From: Phymorhynchus buccinoides
Taxonomy: Eukaryota; Mollusca; Gastropoda; Neogastropoda; Raphitomidae
Assembly: GCA_017654935.2 (NCBI GenBank)
Contig: CM065686.1
Location: 30,239,335-30,303,334 of the forward strand
DNA length: 64,000 nt
Direction: 5' to 3'
Position 1 is the stretch's first letter. The number at the start of each line of letters is the position of its first letter. Position numbers and translations under genes: made by a program. Below, in pieces: positions 24,731-36,100 of this stretch. The notes under the pieces were generated by a model that saw only the letters and a program-made list of their open reading frames with translations, did no database searches and was not told where the DNA came from.

Positions 24731-24898
24731 TCACATGAAGTCTTCTGTGTGGTCTGTGTAGTGCATGCCCCTCTCCTGCAAGGCTTTCCGCTTGCGTTCC
24801 TCCTCCTCCTCCTTGGCGATCTGCATTTCACGCTGCATGTCTAGGATGGTGTCGATGGAGACCTCCTCCAGTGGCAGGTTCTTCTCATTGTCCGTGTC
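24731..24898 (-). CDS. LSM1: LSM1 exon 4 (C-terminal tail)
   Basis: Acceptor GTTTCAG precedes GACACGGACAATGAG. It encodes 55 residues, [16 protein letters not shown] then a run of Glu and Lys/Arg, ending EDFM. Phase 0 entry. Confidence 0.96.
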   Translation of the reverse strand, partial: DTDNEKNLPLEEVSIDTILDMQREMQIAKEEEEERKRKALQERGMHYTDHTEDFM

Positions 24899-25754
24899 CT
24901 GAAACAACAGATCATGGAAATCAAGAAAATCAAAAGGGAAAGCACTGCAAGTCTCCACCTCAAGAGACAAGTCCAATTTCGAATTGTTTAGGGCCCTAAA
25001 CGTCTGTCAACACAAGTCTGTTATCATAAACCATAAGTTTCTTTATTGTCCATTGTCTTCCACCGTGTAAAATAAAAAATACTAGCAATCGCCCCGTGGC
25101 AGTTAACTCCCATGGCAGTTTTAACCCCATGGCAATTTTAACCCAGTGGCAGCTATCTCCTCCCTACACCTACCCCCTCCCCACATTTACTTGCTCGGGG
25201 ACTTATCTGCCACTCGGCGACACACTTGTTTGCTATTGTGGCTTTCAACAGACAGCCAGTCTCTGTGTTCAACCCTTGTCTTTCTCACACACATCTTGGG
25301 AAGCAGCAATGGCAGTATATGTCTTTGGTACCCTAGATGACAGACGGCATCGCAGACTGTTGTGTTTATTGTAGAACGGCGGGGAACACGGTGTTTTTCG
25401 TTTTGTTTAGGGGGGCAAATATGAACAGACTTTCCTGCTGCCCAACACGTGAACACGTGTTTTTTGATCGCCTGAGAATCTATTCTGCTTAGACGTGCAG
25501 GCTTCTTTGGAGGCATTGCTAGGAATTGCAAAGGAAACAATGAATGTCAGTATACCTGTCTCTCTATCTTCAACATACATTGCCCAAACATGCACACCAC
25601 TCAACGACTGAAAATTCCAGCATTAAACCTCTCTCTATCTTCAACATACATTGCACATGCACACAGGCACATATACCTGTCTCTCAAATCTTCAACATAC
25701 ATTGCACAAACATGCACACAGGCACACTCAACGACTGGTACAAATTTACATTTT

Positions 25755-25824
<70 letters not shown>

Positions 25825-28800
25825 CCAGCATTGACTTTGCAACAACTGGACTGACAAAGACACGAAAGTGAAACTTTCGGTTTTACATTTCCAAGAAGAA
25901 GGCAGCATTTCACCTTCCAAGAAAATGGATCACAAATGTGCAAGGTCTTTCGAAAATATATATAAGATGAACTAACACACACTCTCTCTCTCTCTCTCTC
26001 TCTCTCTAGTCTCTTCTTCTTCGGTCTTTCAGGCATGTTCCTGTCAATTATGAACGTAGATGCATCATGCTGCTGTTATGCGCCTAACTAAGAATAATTA
26101 GGCCCAGCATGTCTGACTTCGGCTAGAGGAATCTTTTTGAAAGTATTTCTTAAAAAAAGGCAGGAGAATGGACCAGACAGGCAGAACGATAGTAGATAAC
26201 AGCATGCAAAGGGAAAAGGCAGAGTCAAAGAGACTGACAGATTAGAGGTACTTATGAGCACAGAACTTCCAGAAGGTGGGGGAACTATTTGTATGGAAGA
26301 CCCCCCCCCCCCTCCCAGTATTCCACAAGGGGGGGGGGGGGTACTACCACCCTCACCCCACCCCCCTACATTGGTAGCCAACACACAGGCACACAAACGT
26401 CAATGAGCTCTCTCTCTCTCTCTGAACATAGCGCGATGCTAGTACCACGGTAAAGTGATCTCCGCTCTTCATTTGTGTTGTTGACTGGTCGGTGACTGGT
26501 CGGCTGCAGCAGCGAGGGGTGTGTGGAGAAAGTGTTGATTGAAATTAGCTTTTGTTTTTGGGACCGCGCAAATGTAAATCGGGTTATAGCGCGCGTTTAT
26601 GAACGGATGCTGTTGACATTTTGCATGACGATAGTCACTATCCTTGGTCACACATGTTCCAAATCTCGAGTCAATGTCGGGTCTGGTTATGCCGCGGTTT
26701 GTGAAAACGTGAAGCGGCCTCTCTGCGCCCGTATCTCTGAATCGATTCGCTTCCGGTTTGGCACATCGATAGTCACCGTCCTCTGTCATCTACCTGCCAC
26801 ATTCGAAGGCAATCGACCCAGAAACACCGGAGATACGGGCGCCGAGAGGCCGGCGGATGCGCGTTTCGCCGAACCGCGCAAATGACACGGCCACCTCGGT
26901 TGCTGTTGCCATCGCCCCGTTAGGGCTCACAGCAAATTTGAAGCGATTCGGTCGAAAAACGGCGGAGTTATAAGGCCCGTTTTGTGTTTCAGACACACAC
27001 AAACGGACACTTGGCTTTTTATTATATGATTAAATAAAAGTATGAAACATAAATTTACATTAACAAATATGTACCGTAACTCTCACACCACACCCAATCA
27101 TTCATCCGCTCTCCGCTATCTTGCTCACTCATCATGCAACCCACCACCACTTCCGCCTTCATTTATAACCCTTTCTTTTCTTTTTTCATTCCTTTCCTCC
27201 TTTTTTCCTTGTTCCTTTTCTTTTTTTTTACCCTCCCCCCCCCTTTTTTGTAATCCCAAAAAAAAATTAGGTAGTTAAACAAACACAGGCTATTCTTTTC
27301 TCAGATGAGGTAAATTAGTTGTACCAGACACACACACAAAGATTGAAAGAATGAACACTTCTGGTGGATTCATCCCCGGCCCCCTTTTTCTAATAAACGA
27401 ATTGTCAGTATCAGCAAACTCTCTCTCTCTCTTTCTGTCTCTACCTAGCATGAGCAACAAAACAGTATGCCTCCTATTTGATCAAGGGAAGACAGCATGC
27501 ATGAGTCAGAAGAGGTATCTCCCATAGAGCCACCACAAGAGCTAACTGCTAGCCTTGAAGTGTTTTGGGTACAATGTATTATTATTTATATTAGGCATAA
27601 TATTTGCATTAATGAATGGAAGGATTGCAAAGGAAAAGAACAAAAACATGTGAATAATAATCCCAACGGCATGGATTATTTTTAGCATAGCATACACTAG
27701 ATAATCTTTAAAAATGTGACTTACCACTTCTCCGAGAAGAACAACATTCTCTCCCCTGACGATGAAAATGCCCCTGGGGATATCCCCGTATTTCTTCCCC
27801 ACATGGATTCTCTCTATCGTCCTGTGCAGCACCAGATTGGCTGAAAAATATACAAAACATTGGCTGTAAATAAGGATGTAGAGTGGGATTAACTCAGAGA
27901 TATATTTTCACAAAAACAGTTCAAATTATAAACTGGTTTCTAAAACTTGACACTATGAGTATGACAGCCTATCCGTTTTAAATTTTAAAATTGGATTATA
28001 ATTTTTTTATAAATAGCTTTGCTGAAGTCAGTGACCAGCTTTGGACTTAAAAATACAATTTTCAGGTGTCTATCAGTATCAGCCAGTGTAATTAAATACA
28101 TGCTGGATTAAAAAAAATCCCATTACATCATTTATTATAATACAATAGACTAGAGTTCTGACATTGAGTTTCAGTTCCACCTTTTAACATTAACATGCTG
28201 GGACTATACCACTGTAATGTTCATACAAAAAATATAGGCCAAGAGTGAAGGAGGAAAAAGAAAGAAAACCAAACAATCCAGAGCCTGCAGAACAAGCAAC
28301 AAGACAGTAAGTGTACTGTACAACATATGACAAACACATAAGCAAGCATGAAAGGCCACTTGCAATCGGTTTCTGATTATGAACTTGGAACTTGGAAAAA
28401 TTTAATAACATGGCATTGCTGAAGTAAAGGTCCAGCTTTGCCACTTAAAAATACAATTTTCAGGTGTCTTCAGTATTTTTCAGTGTAATTAAATGCATGC
28501 TTTCTTACCATATCCCATAAAGCTGTTTTTTATAAACAAATTACAATAGACTAGAGTTTTGACATTGAGTTTGAGTTCCACATTTGTGACATTAACATGC
28601 TGGGTACTATACCACTGTAATGGGGGGTACAACAAATATAGGCCAAGAGTTAAGGATAAAAAGAAAGAAAACCAAACAATCCATTAGCCTGCAGAACAAG
28701 CAAAAAGACAGTTTAGTGTACTGTACAACATATGAAAAACACATAACAAGCATGAAAGGCCACTTGCAACCGGTTTCTGATTATGAACTTGGAACTTGGA

Positions 28801-31800
28801 AAAATAAGAACATTAGATTAATTATTACAACTGTACTGTATAATAAAATGCTAGTTCTTCACTCACCAAATTGATCAATGCTCCTCAAATAACCTATCAA
28901 TGTTCGCCCATCGCGAAGCACCACCAACAGTTTTTCTGAAACAAACAGTGAAACACATTTTTTTCTTGCTGACACTGACAGTGACACAGTGGACGACCAC
29001 ATACAGTAACATTCTAAAAATCGCCTTGAAAGTCAAAATTGAAGGGACTGAAATTTTATTTGGAGATAGCCAATATTTTGACTTTTCAAATTGAGATTAT
29101 TATATTGGAATCCAAAAATTATTGTGAGTTATCCAGAGTTTTAGAGTTATCAGTTCTCCACTGTACATGTTTTCACTATAACATGACTCTATGACAAAGA
29201 TTTTGATTGAGTGTACTGTATAATTGAATTCCAATGTGATAAAACAATAATTACAGACTGGCTTTCACATACACTAGATACAGTCAGTACTCTAAAAAAA
29301 AAATTTGCTACACTGTACTAGCAAAACAACATTATGGAATCATGGTTCAACTTCATGACTCAAACACAATGGTTCTGCTATATGATTAAAATATTGTCTG
29401 TCTGTCTCTCTTTTGTGATATAAGCAAGTTTAGTTCATTCATTCATTCAGTCTCTCTCAGACACATGCTAATGCTATACACACAGTGAGTCTGACACATA
29501 CACACACACACACACACGCATGCACACACACACACACACACGCATGCACACACACACACACACATGCACACACACACACACACATATACCCACGACCCAC
29601 CCTTGTATTGGGCCTACCTAGGCCTTCCTATTCACATTCAGACTGGGACCTATAATATCTAGAATCATTGTAATATGTTCAATGGGATTAAATTTTAAAA
29701 TAGTCAGGCCTTCCTTCCTTCTGTTGACTCGGCTGAGAGACCACTTGACTATTCAGAATTTCTGGTGTTAGCAACATGTGAAACACAAAAGATGGAATCA
29801 ATTGAAATATTATCTATACCATTGAAAATTTTGTATGCCTGAATAAGGCATTAAGGTGCTCTTCCGCAGATCCCCAATTTCTACAGTGACAGAATAGTCA
29901 AGTTTGACTGTGGTCACTTACAGGAAGGAAGGAAGGTCCCCTCTCAGTCTTCATCCTTTCAGAGAATGTAAATTCAAATAGCATAACCTTTCATAATAAG
30001 TCATATTTTTGCATTCTTTAACCTTTTCGCCGCCAGCCATTTTCAGCCAAAAATGTCCATTAACCTTGAACTGGGAAGAGAAAACAAAACTATCTGCAAT
30101 TCCTCTGTGACATGCATAACATTAGGCCTATCCTTACCTCTCAAAATTAAGAAAATAGGATCTTCGAATAACAGGCCCTGATTTGATGCCTTTTAGTGAC
30201 ATGGATGGTAAACCATTGTGGTGCATAAATGCGACATTGGCGAAGAACGGGTTAAGTAGTTTAGTAGCACGCCTTTGGACTTTTTCTATTTGTATAGATT
30301 GTCGCTCTAAAAATGGATTCCATGTTATGTTGTTTGTTTTTGTTTTTGGTTTTTTTGCTGTCCCATCTTCTGGGCCGTACAGTGGCGTTGCTCCCACGCC
30401 GAGGAATCCCAATTCGCAGCTACACCCGGGTTTGTTCAAGTCGCAGAAACCGAAAGCAGTCCAAGGGGAACTATGTTAGGCCATCAGGAGGCAACCAACC
30501 GAGGAGACACTGCACTTCTGCTGATCAATCGGTGGAGTTCAGTGGAGCCTGTTCAGGACACCACCTACTAAGCCCCCTACTGACCACTATTCTCTTAGTC
30601 GCGGAGCCAGCGTGAGTGAGGTCCTCCTCCGAGGGCGCCACCACGACCGTCCACCGACAGCTCCCCAGAACACACTGATCCCCATGACTTTGACCCGAAC
30701 GCACCAAGGCATAGACTGGATTGGAAACCAAAACTGAGGTCACCATGAGAGCAGGGCATGCAAAGCCACAGAATTTGAGACATTTTTTAATTTTTATGAT
30801 TGATGGAAAATGAGGCCGATGACAACGATGATGATGATGCTATGGAGTTCCGTATCGGTCTGAGACTGCATGGCAGGGCTGTATTCTATGCTTCCTTTCA
30901 TAATGATATCCCGGCGTTAACCAGGCCCGAGAACTACAGACACCTGCAGTGTTGGTCTTGCAATTAGAGCAACACTCTCATATTCATAATCGCATCCGTT
31001 AAGCGGATGAAACTCGACTGTTGGTTGTCTTCCCATTGAGCGCCACTCACTCTGGGTAGGATCGCCTCTGATGGGATTCGAACCCAAGACCTCCCAGCCA
31101 GTAGTCCGCGACGCTAAGCACGGCGGCTGGTGATTCCATGTTATGTTAGCATAGTCTAAATGAGGTCGAACAAAGGATTTATAAAGTTTCAAAAACACAT
31201 CTGCTGTGTCAGTGTGTGACTGTCTAAGCTGGCGTGATGGTGGGCTGGTGACAGGCCTGTACTGGGTGTTGATGGCCCAATACTGGTAAGTGTCATTCTC
31301 TCGGTTTCATTATACTAATTCCAAGGAGATGTTCCTATCCAGTATCCTTTTCCATAGTAACTTAAACTAAAGGCAGAATGTTGAGCTAAATCAGTAAATG
31401 ACTCAATCAATGACTAATTAGTAATGAGAAAATTTGGAGAGGGTATGCTTAACTGCAAGTTTGCTCATACATTCTTCTCCTTCTTCTTCTTGACTGTACG
31501 TGGCCACAATCAACACTTTGATTATTATGCCACGGAACCCGGGAGGTTCAAGACCACTTTTGCCGGAAGAAAGGCTCAAGGCCTGAGAAGAAATAAAACA
31601 ACAAAGAGAGCACAGATACGAGAACTAGGAAACTGTTGACCCGTTGGGTTGTTGGAAGAGGGGAGGAGGGGGTGGGGGAAGAGGGAGGACCAAAGGGGGG
31701 GGGGGGAGATGCGAGGGGAAGGGAGGGGGGGGGGGGCTGTTGGTGCTTGTTAGTCTGACGACCCCAGAGTGGAGCCTTCAGCCGTGGCGGCTGCAGCAGG

Positions 31801-32748
31801 TTTTCCAGTCAGGTGCTCCCAGACTCTAGTCGCAAAGCTCTCTGGAGTTCTGTCCTCAACTGCTGCTGAAGGTTGGATGTTCCACTCCCTGATGGTACAT
31901 GGGAAAAGGGAACTCTGTCTGTATTTTGTTCGACATTGGGGGACAAGGAATTGCAGTGTGTCCTCTGCGCTGCCGCTTTGGTTGGGGGACAAGTCTGTTC
32001 TTATTGACGCTCAACACGTCATTTTGTATTTTATACAACATGGTGTCACCTGGCGGCGTTGCTGCAGGGAGCTCCAGTCAAGCCTCTGGAGCATTGCTGT
32101 GATGCTGGCTGTCCTATGGTATTGGTTGAGGACGAATCTTGCTGCTCTCCGTTGGATCAGCTCCACTCTTTCAATGTTTTTTCTGAGTGGAGGGGTCCCA
32201 CACTGAGCAGGCGTATTCAAGAACTGCGGCCTTACAAAGGCAATGTAGGCTTTTGCTCTCAGCTCAGTGGAGGCGATCTTCAGGTTGCGACGGAGAAAGC
32301 CGAGCGTCTGACTGGCTTTAGCTGTGATGGCACTCAGATGGATGTCCCAGCTGCCGTTTGCCTGGAGGGTGACGCCCAGGTACTTAGCCAACTGCACTGT
32401 GTCCAGGGTGTGACCATGAAGTTGGTAGGGGAAATGTGAGGGCTTCCTGCATCACGTGACGGGCAAGGTTTGACATTTCCCAGGGTGAAACTGCATGTAC
32501 CATTTATTCTCACATTCCTCGAAGCGCTGGAGGTCTTGCTCAGCAAGTTGCTGTTGCTGTAAATGGGCATGGTCTTCCCCTGAGAAAACGAGTCGGTAGA
32601 CTGCAGTCATCCGCGAACTTTTTATTTGTGCCTTGCTTGGGTTAAGAATAAGAATAATTAGGTTTTAAAGTACACCATACTTTTATTCCATCAACTTACT
32701 GTCTATTTCTTCAACAAGACTCGCAGTTCCGGGCAAATACGCACTCAT
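24731..32748 (-). CDS. LSM1: LSM1, U6 snRNA-associated Sm-like protein; complete, four exons
   Basis: Spliced CDS on the minus strand: exon 1 32748-32700, exon 2 28935-28867, exon 3 27840-27725, exon 4 24898-24731. The total is 402 nt, 133 codons plus TGA, the same length as human LSM1. All junctions are GT-AG and in phase. It begins [16 protein letters not shown]. Sm1 spans exons 2-3 ([19 protein letters not shown]) and Sm2 is in exon 3 ([15 protein letters not shown]). Exon 4 is the charged helical C-terminal tail that LSM1 places across the ring. LSM1 is the defining subunit of the cytoplasmic LSM1-7 ring, which with PAT1 binds oligoadenylated mRNA 3' ends and promotes decapping and 5'-3' decay. 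It sits head to head with the peroxiredoxin gene. Introns contain LINEs, MITEs and other repeats but no damage to exons. Confidence 0.97.
25080..26070. other. LSM1 intron 3 sequence with (GA)n array
   Basis: Four related blocks with GTGGCAGTTA/CATGGCAGTTTTAACCC at about 25095-25155, three related copies of ATCTTCAACATACATTGC (25567-25700), and a (GA)n array at 25757-25822. ORFs here have no recognised domain. Confidence 0.6.
26074..26335 (+). repeat. Interspersed repeat R2, copy 2
   Basis: Inverted relative to the copy at 21165-21442, with which it shares several 20-base blocks. It ends in C and G runs (26299-26340). Located in LSM1 intron 3. Confidence 0.8.
26428..27029 (-). mobile_element. 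Candidate Helitron-like non-autonomous element, copy 1
   Basis: On the minus strand it starts TCATATAATAAAAAGCCAAG directly after an A and ends near GCGCTAT. The first about 230 bases match the copy at 47654-48268 and carry an accidental shared ORF (with [18 protein letters not shown]). The TC start, A/T insertion site and CTAG-type end of the second copy fit Helitrons. The 3' end of this copy is imperfect. Confidence 0.5.
27725..27840 (-). CDS. LSM1: LSM1 exon 3 (end of Sm1, all of Sm2)
   Basis: Acceptor TTTTTCAG, donor GTAAGT. It encodes [20 protein letters not shown] and the Sm2 motif, nearly identical to the human protein. Enters in phase 1 and leaves in phase 0. Confidence 0.97.
28020..28805. 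repeat. Tandem duplication, unit about 400 bp, in LSM1 intron 2
   Basis: Unit one (about 28020-28418) and unit two (about 28419-28805) share long blocks such as ACTTAAAAATACAATTTTCA and ATGAAAGGCCACTTGCAA. They have diverged by scattered substitutions and small indels. The duplication ends about 60 bp before exon 2 and does not include it. ORFs in both units are incidental. Confidence 0.88.
28867..28935 (-). CDS. LSM1: LSM1 exon 2 (start of Sm1)
   Basis: Acceptor TTGTTTCAG, donor GTGAGT. 69 nt encoding [20 protein letters not shown] and on to QF. Confidence 0.97.
29495..29590. repeat. (CA)n microsatellite
   Basis: CA repeats interrupted by GCATG. Confidence 0.95.
30018..30255. mobile_element. 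TTAA-flanked MITE (piggyBac-like target)
   Basis: Bounded by TTAA at 30018-30021 and 30252-30255, with ends reading CCTTTTCGCCGCCA and, inverted, CCCGTTCTTCGCCAATGTCG. Related ends occur at 10376 and 49137. It interrupts LINE coding sequence. It is non-coding and non-autonomous. Confidence 0.75.
30332..31131 (-). mobile_element. 800-bp tRNA-headed retroposon with 16-bp target duplication
   Basis: Flanked by perfect direct repeats GATTCCATGTTATGTT (30316-30331 and 31132-31147). On the minus strand the head has an A-box-like TTAGCGTCGCGG and a consensus B box GGTTCGAATCC (about 31073-31083). The other end is an A-rich tail of the form (A)7CC(A)5C. These are the hallmarks of LINE-mobilised pol III retroposons. 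At 800 bp it is much longer than ordinary SINEs, and the body is not recognised. Confidence 0.85.
31201..31764. other. Unique sequence and G-rich runs, no gene
   Basis: G-rich purine stretch at about 31660-31740. The ORF at 31424 has no recognised domain. Confidence 0.5.
31765..32630 (-). pseudogene. Jockey/I-type LINE reverse transcriptase fragment
   Basis: On the minus strand the RT catalytic FADD box lies at 32617-32606, followed after a frameshift by a W-M-FHPGKC segment, [45 protein letters not shown] and finally TIREWN. The order is that of an RT palm/thumb and C-terminal region. At least two frameshifts and an internal stop make it dead. It ends only about 70 bp downstream of LSM1 exon 1, inside intron 1. 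Confidence 0.88.
32700..32748 (-). CDS. LSM1: LSM1 exon 1 (start codon)
   Basis: ATG at 32748. It encodes [16 protein letters not shown] plus one base, then donor GTAAGT. The PGTASL core is shared with vertebrate LSM1, which fixes this as the true first coding exon. Confidence 0.95.
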
Positions 32749-33122
32749 TTTGAGCTATGTCTGCAGTAGGCCTAGAACTGTACAAGAAATACTTCGTGTG
32801 GTTTGTAAACAGAACAAATGGAGATTTTTGAGCACCAAGTCGGGAAAAGACATCAAAACAGTTGAGAACTTTGTTTGTTTTTGTTTGTTGATAAGAGGGC
32901 AAAGCTATATTAACTATTCTAATTATTCTTCATTCTTATTAGATTTAGTGGAATAATATTAGCATTATTTTTTTAATTAATTATCAAATGGTTTTGTTCG
33001 CATTATTTCGTATTTGCGACCGGAAATATCACGACTGCGAAAACGGAAGTATGACTTTGGTCGTCTGCAACCGGTGTCCTTAGATAACCTAAGACGAATC
33101 GATAGAAGAAAATAGCTAAACT
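32749..33122. promoter_or_regulatory. Divergent promoter between LSM1 and PRDX3
   Basis: Only 374 bp separate the two start codons. ETS-like CCGGAA (33020-33025) and CGGAAG (33044-33049) and an ATCGATAG (about 33099) are clustered on the PRDX3 side, and there is no clear TATA box. ETS sites are characteristic of animal bidirectional housekeeping promoters. Binding is inferred from motifs only. Confidence 0.7.
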
Positions 33123-33152
33123 ATGGCATTGCGAACTGCATTTACAAGAGGT
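33123..33152 (+). CDS. PRDX3: PRDX3 exon 1 (presequence start)
   Basis: ATGGCATTGCGAACTGCATT opens ten codons ([10 protein letters not shown]), then donor GTAAGT. The basic amphipathic start fits mitochondrial targeting. Confidence 0.88.
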
Positions 33153-36100
33153 GTAAGTATTGCGCAAGTCTAGATATAAATGCAGATAAGATTAGGCTTG
33201 AATTTAGAAGTCCTCATTTGTGTCATCTGATTATAGTACTACAACTGTACATAGTTCAAGTACCCTTCACTGGCTTCAGTGGTTGCCCTTCGTAAGTTCC
33301 TTCCTGGTTCTGGTACATCATATGTATGTACATGACGGAAACGGAGAGCGCATTGAGAGCTGGAAAATAAAATAGTTGTTTTTTTAAATACTCTTTACTG
33401 TCTGGTGGTGGTTGTCGTATGAAAAAAGGTAGCATCGTGTAAATTCTTCGCTCGCTACTATGAGTTAGCATTTGCGACATTAAGGAAAACGACAAATATC
33501 ACTTTTTCCGTATTTGAAACACTTTTCCGTACTCATGACATTACGGAAAAAAGTGAAATTTAAAAAACTTCGCTCAATGCCGCAGATGCTAAGTCTCATA
33601 GTACTTAGCGAGTGAAGAATTTACACGATGCTACTTTTTTTTCATACGACAGTGGTGACAGTCTTTCAAAAATAAAAAATAAAGGTTGGCATCATGGGAT
33701 TGCGCATGCGCTGAGACGGACATGTCGAACTCTTGAGCGGCGACTTTTAATACAGAAAAATCAATTTTAAAGCGTAGTTTTAGGCTTAAATATTTTACTT
33801 TGTGAAATTTAACTACCTTAGGACTGCTTTGAAAAAGATTATCGTCCGAGAAACGTCTGTTTCTCGCCATTTAGCACTTTGTCTGGAGGCGAAGTTGGGT
33901 TGTTCAAGTACTCACCATTTTTGCACGGTCTACCTAAAATACGAAAACGAGCGAAAACATAAGAGACTGAATCTGATTCAAAGGGATTACGCTGATCTTG
34001 GGTCATTACGTCAATTTTAGCACCATGGGCAGCATCTTAAGGAACCTTTCTGCCAAGTTTCATTAACTCATTCCATGCTGGCCAGTTGCTTCCCTTTGCA
34101 AGCGTTCTGTACTGGCCGATTTGCATAGGTTGCCAAAAAATTATTTTCTAAATAATGGTAACAGATACAAACACGACATTTTGGCAATATGTACACAATA
34201 TACAGTACTAACACCTGCAACAGTTTCAAAGCATCCACTTGATTAGTTTTGATTTGTGATATTTTAAAATAAATGCATGTTTTGTCAAGCCAGGCACACT
34301 CATAATAGCGAAAATATAATTTTAAGGTCCCAAAATAACCGGCAGCCAGCACTATACTTACATATAGTACATATCTATATTGTTAAAAACTCGGGACTTT
34401 ACTGGTGTTGCACTGCCTCCGGGCATTGCAGCCAGTATTGTTCCCACCATCTTTGTATTTACAAATGTCCCATATGTGTCTATGACCGAGAGGACGTAAA
34501 ACACCATTTTTCATTCAACCGGCAGCCAGCCAGTCAGTGTCAGAGGCATGAATGAAGCGTAGTAGTAGCCCTCTGAACCACTTTGAAGCACGCATGACTG
34601 TTAACCTATGAACTATGATTTTTTAAAGTTCACATGCGATATCCCGTTACCTTAGTAACGAGGCGTTGTGCGCATGCCCTGCGACGAGAGCGCAGGTTAG
34701 TATAGAAAGAGTTAAGATTTAATAGTATGGTACAGTTGTGAGAAGTGAAAAAAAGTTCAGTCGGCCGAAGTAATGGCTAGCAGAAGCGGGTTTATAAAAA
34801 AAATGCAGATCGGAAATTACATCTAAATATGGATCAACAGAAATTACATCTAAATATGGATCAACAGAAATTACATCTAAATATGGATCAACAGTCGATT
34901 AAAGATCAAATCAATGCAAACTTTGGTAGGGTTTAGACAAATTTAACATTTTTTGTTCTTGTTTACGATCAAAAATGCACTTTCGCTTCTGTTTTCGCTC
35001 GTTTTCGTATTTTATGCACACCCTTTTTGCATGGCGGCACTATGAATGATACTATAACTTTCGTTTTGTGCACAGTTAACTAACCCAGCCCACAAGTTGC
35101 GGTAAGGTTTTACATTTTCCATTCAGTTCCATTTAGTTGCAACAATACCCGGTAAGATTTTGTTTTATTCATTGCCAGAAGACGTTCTTTCATTATGGGA
35201 AGAACCAACAGAAGGGGAGGAAAGACGGGAGGCGGACAGGGTGGTGGTGCAAGCCCACGAAAGGGTGGGGGTGGGGGGCGACATTGGCAAAGCTAGCTTT
35301 GTATCAATGCCAGGTTTGTGACAAACCAGTGGATGATGGGGACGATGGGATCGAATGTCATGACTGTAAGAACTGGCTGCACAAGGACTGCACTGACATC
35401 AATGACAGTGATTGAGTGAATACCAATTTCTAAGTGACAAAACCAAGTGCAATTTCCAGTGGGTGTGCAAGCCAATCCGTGCTGCAAGGGTGGGAAGGAA
35501 AAGGTGGGGAATCTGGAAGCCAGCATAGAGCAGGGATGCATGTAGAGCGCGGCATTGCTGCAAAATTGTTGATGTTCCCGCAAAAATAAAAATATGCTGC
35601 GGGAAAATCCCCCCAAATTTTGTGAAATCCCGCAAACGAAAAAATCGTTTGAAAATAACTTGTTCGGCACTTAAGGCCTAGATTGCGTGGCTGCGTGGGC
35701 TGTACCGAGTCTGCATTTCCTTTCGACAGTAAAGAACGAGCATTTTGATTGGGTCTTAAAAATAGCATAGCCAATCAACGGCTTTCTCTTTCATTTACTA
35801 TTTCCGGGCGCAGTGTAAGCGAGCCTGCTCAAAAATGGCATCGCTTCTGGATTATTTTACTGTGACTTCTAAAAAGAAAGAAAACAGTGCGACTGTGGAG
35901 TGCAACATTGTTGTTCCTCACCGGCAGTTAGTGATGACAACGGGGAAAGTTCATCGAATGACGAAGCATCGGATCAGGACTGTGATGTCACCGACGATCC
36001 CATTGCTAATAGTGTCGCTCCACCACCTTTCAAAAAGCGAAAGCATGAGTTCATGGAAAGTTGGAAAAAAAGCAGACCTTGGCTAGAATTTGACAGCAAA

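Larger units (their letters stand above)
29690..31200 (-). pseudogene. CR1/L2-type LINE remnant, split by a MITE and a retroposon
   Basis: On the minus strand the element reads [20 protein letters not shown] at 31198-31140, resumes at about 30315 with [18 protein letters not shown], and resumes again below 30018 with segments such as [17 protein letters not shown]. The first gap is an 800-bp retroposon (30332-31131) and the second a TTAA-bounded MITE (30018-30255). Both insertions postdate the LINE. It lies in LSM1 intron 1 in the same orientation as the gene. Confidence 0.85.

Noticed and set aside
25187..25540. 117-codon minus ORF ([20 protein letters not shown]) as a gene
   Set aside because: No recognised domain, lies in LSM1 intron 3 among repeats, and composition drifts to repeat-like sequence. 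Possibly a transposon remnant but not supportable.
28190..28874. ORFs on opposite strands at 28190 and 28620
   Set aside because: Both are incidental frames in the two halves of the 400-bp intronic duplication. Neither frame is shared between the halves.
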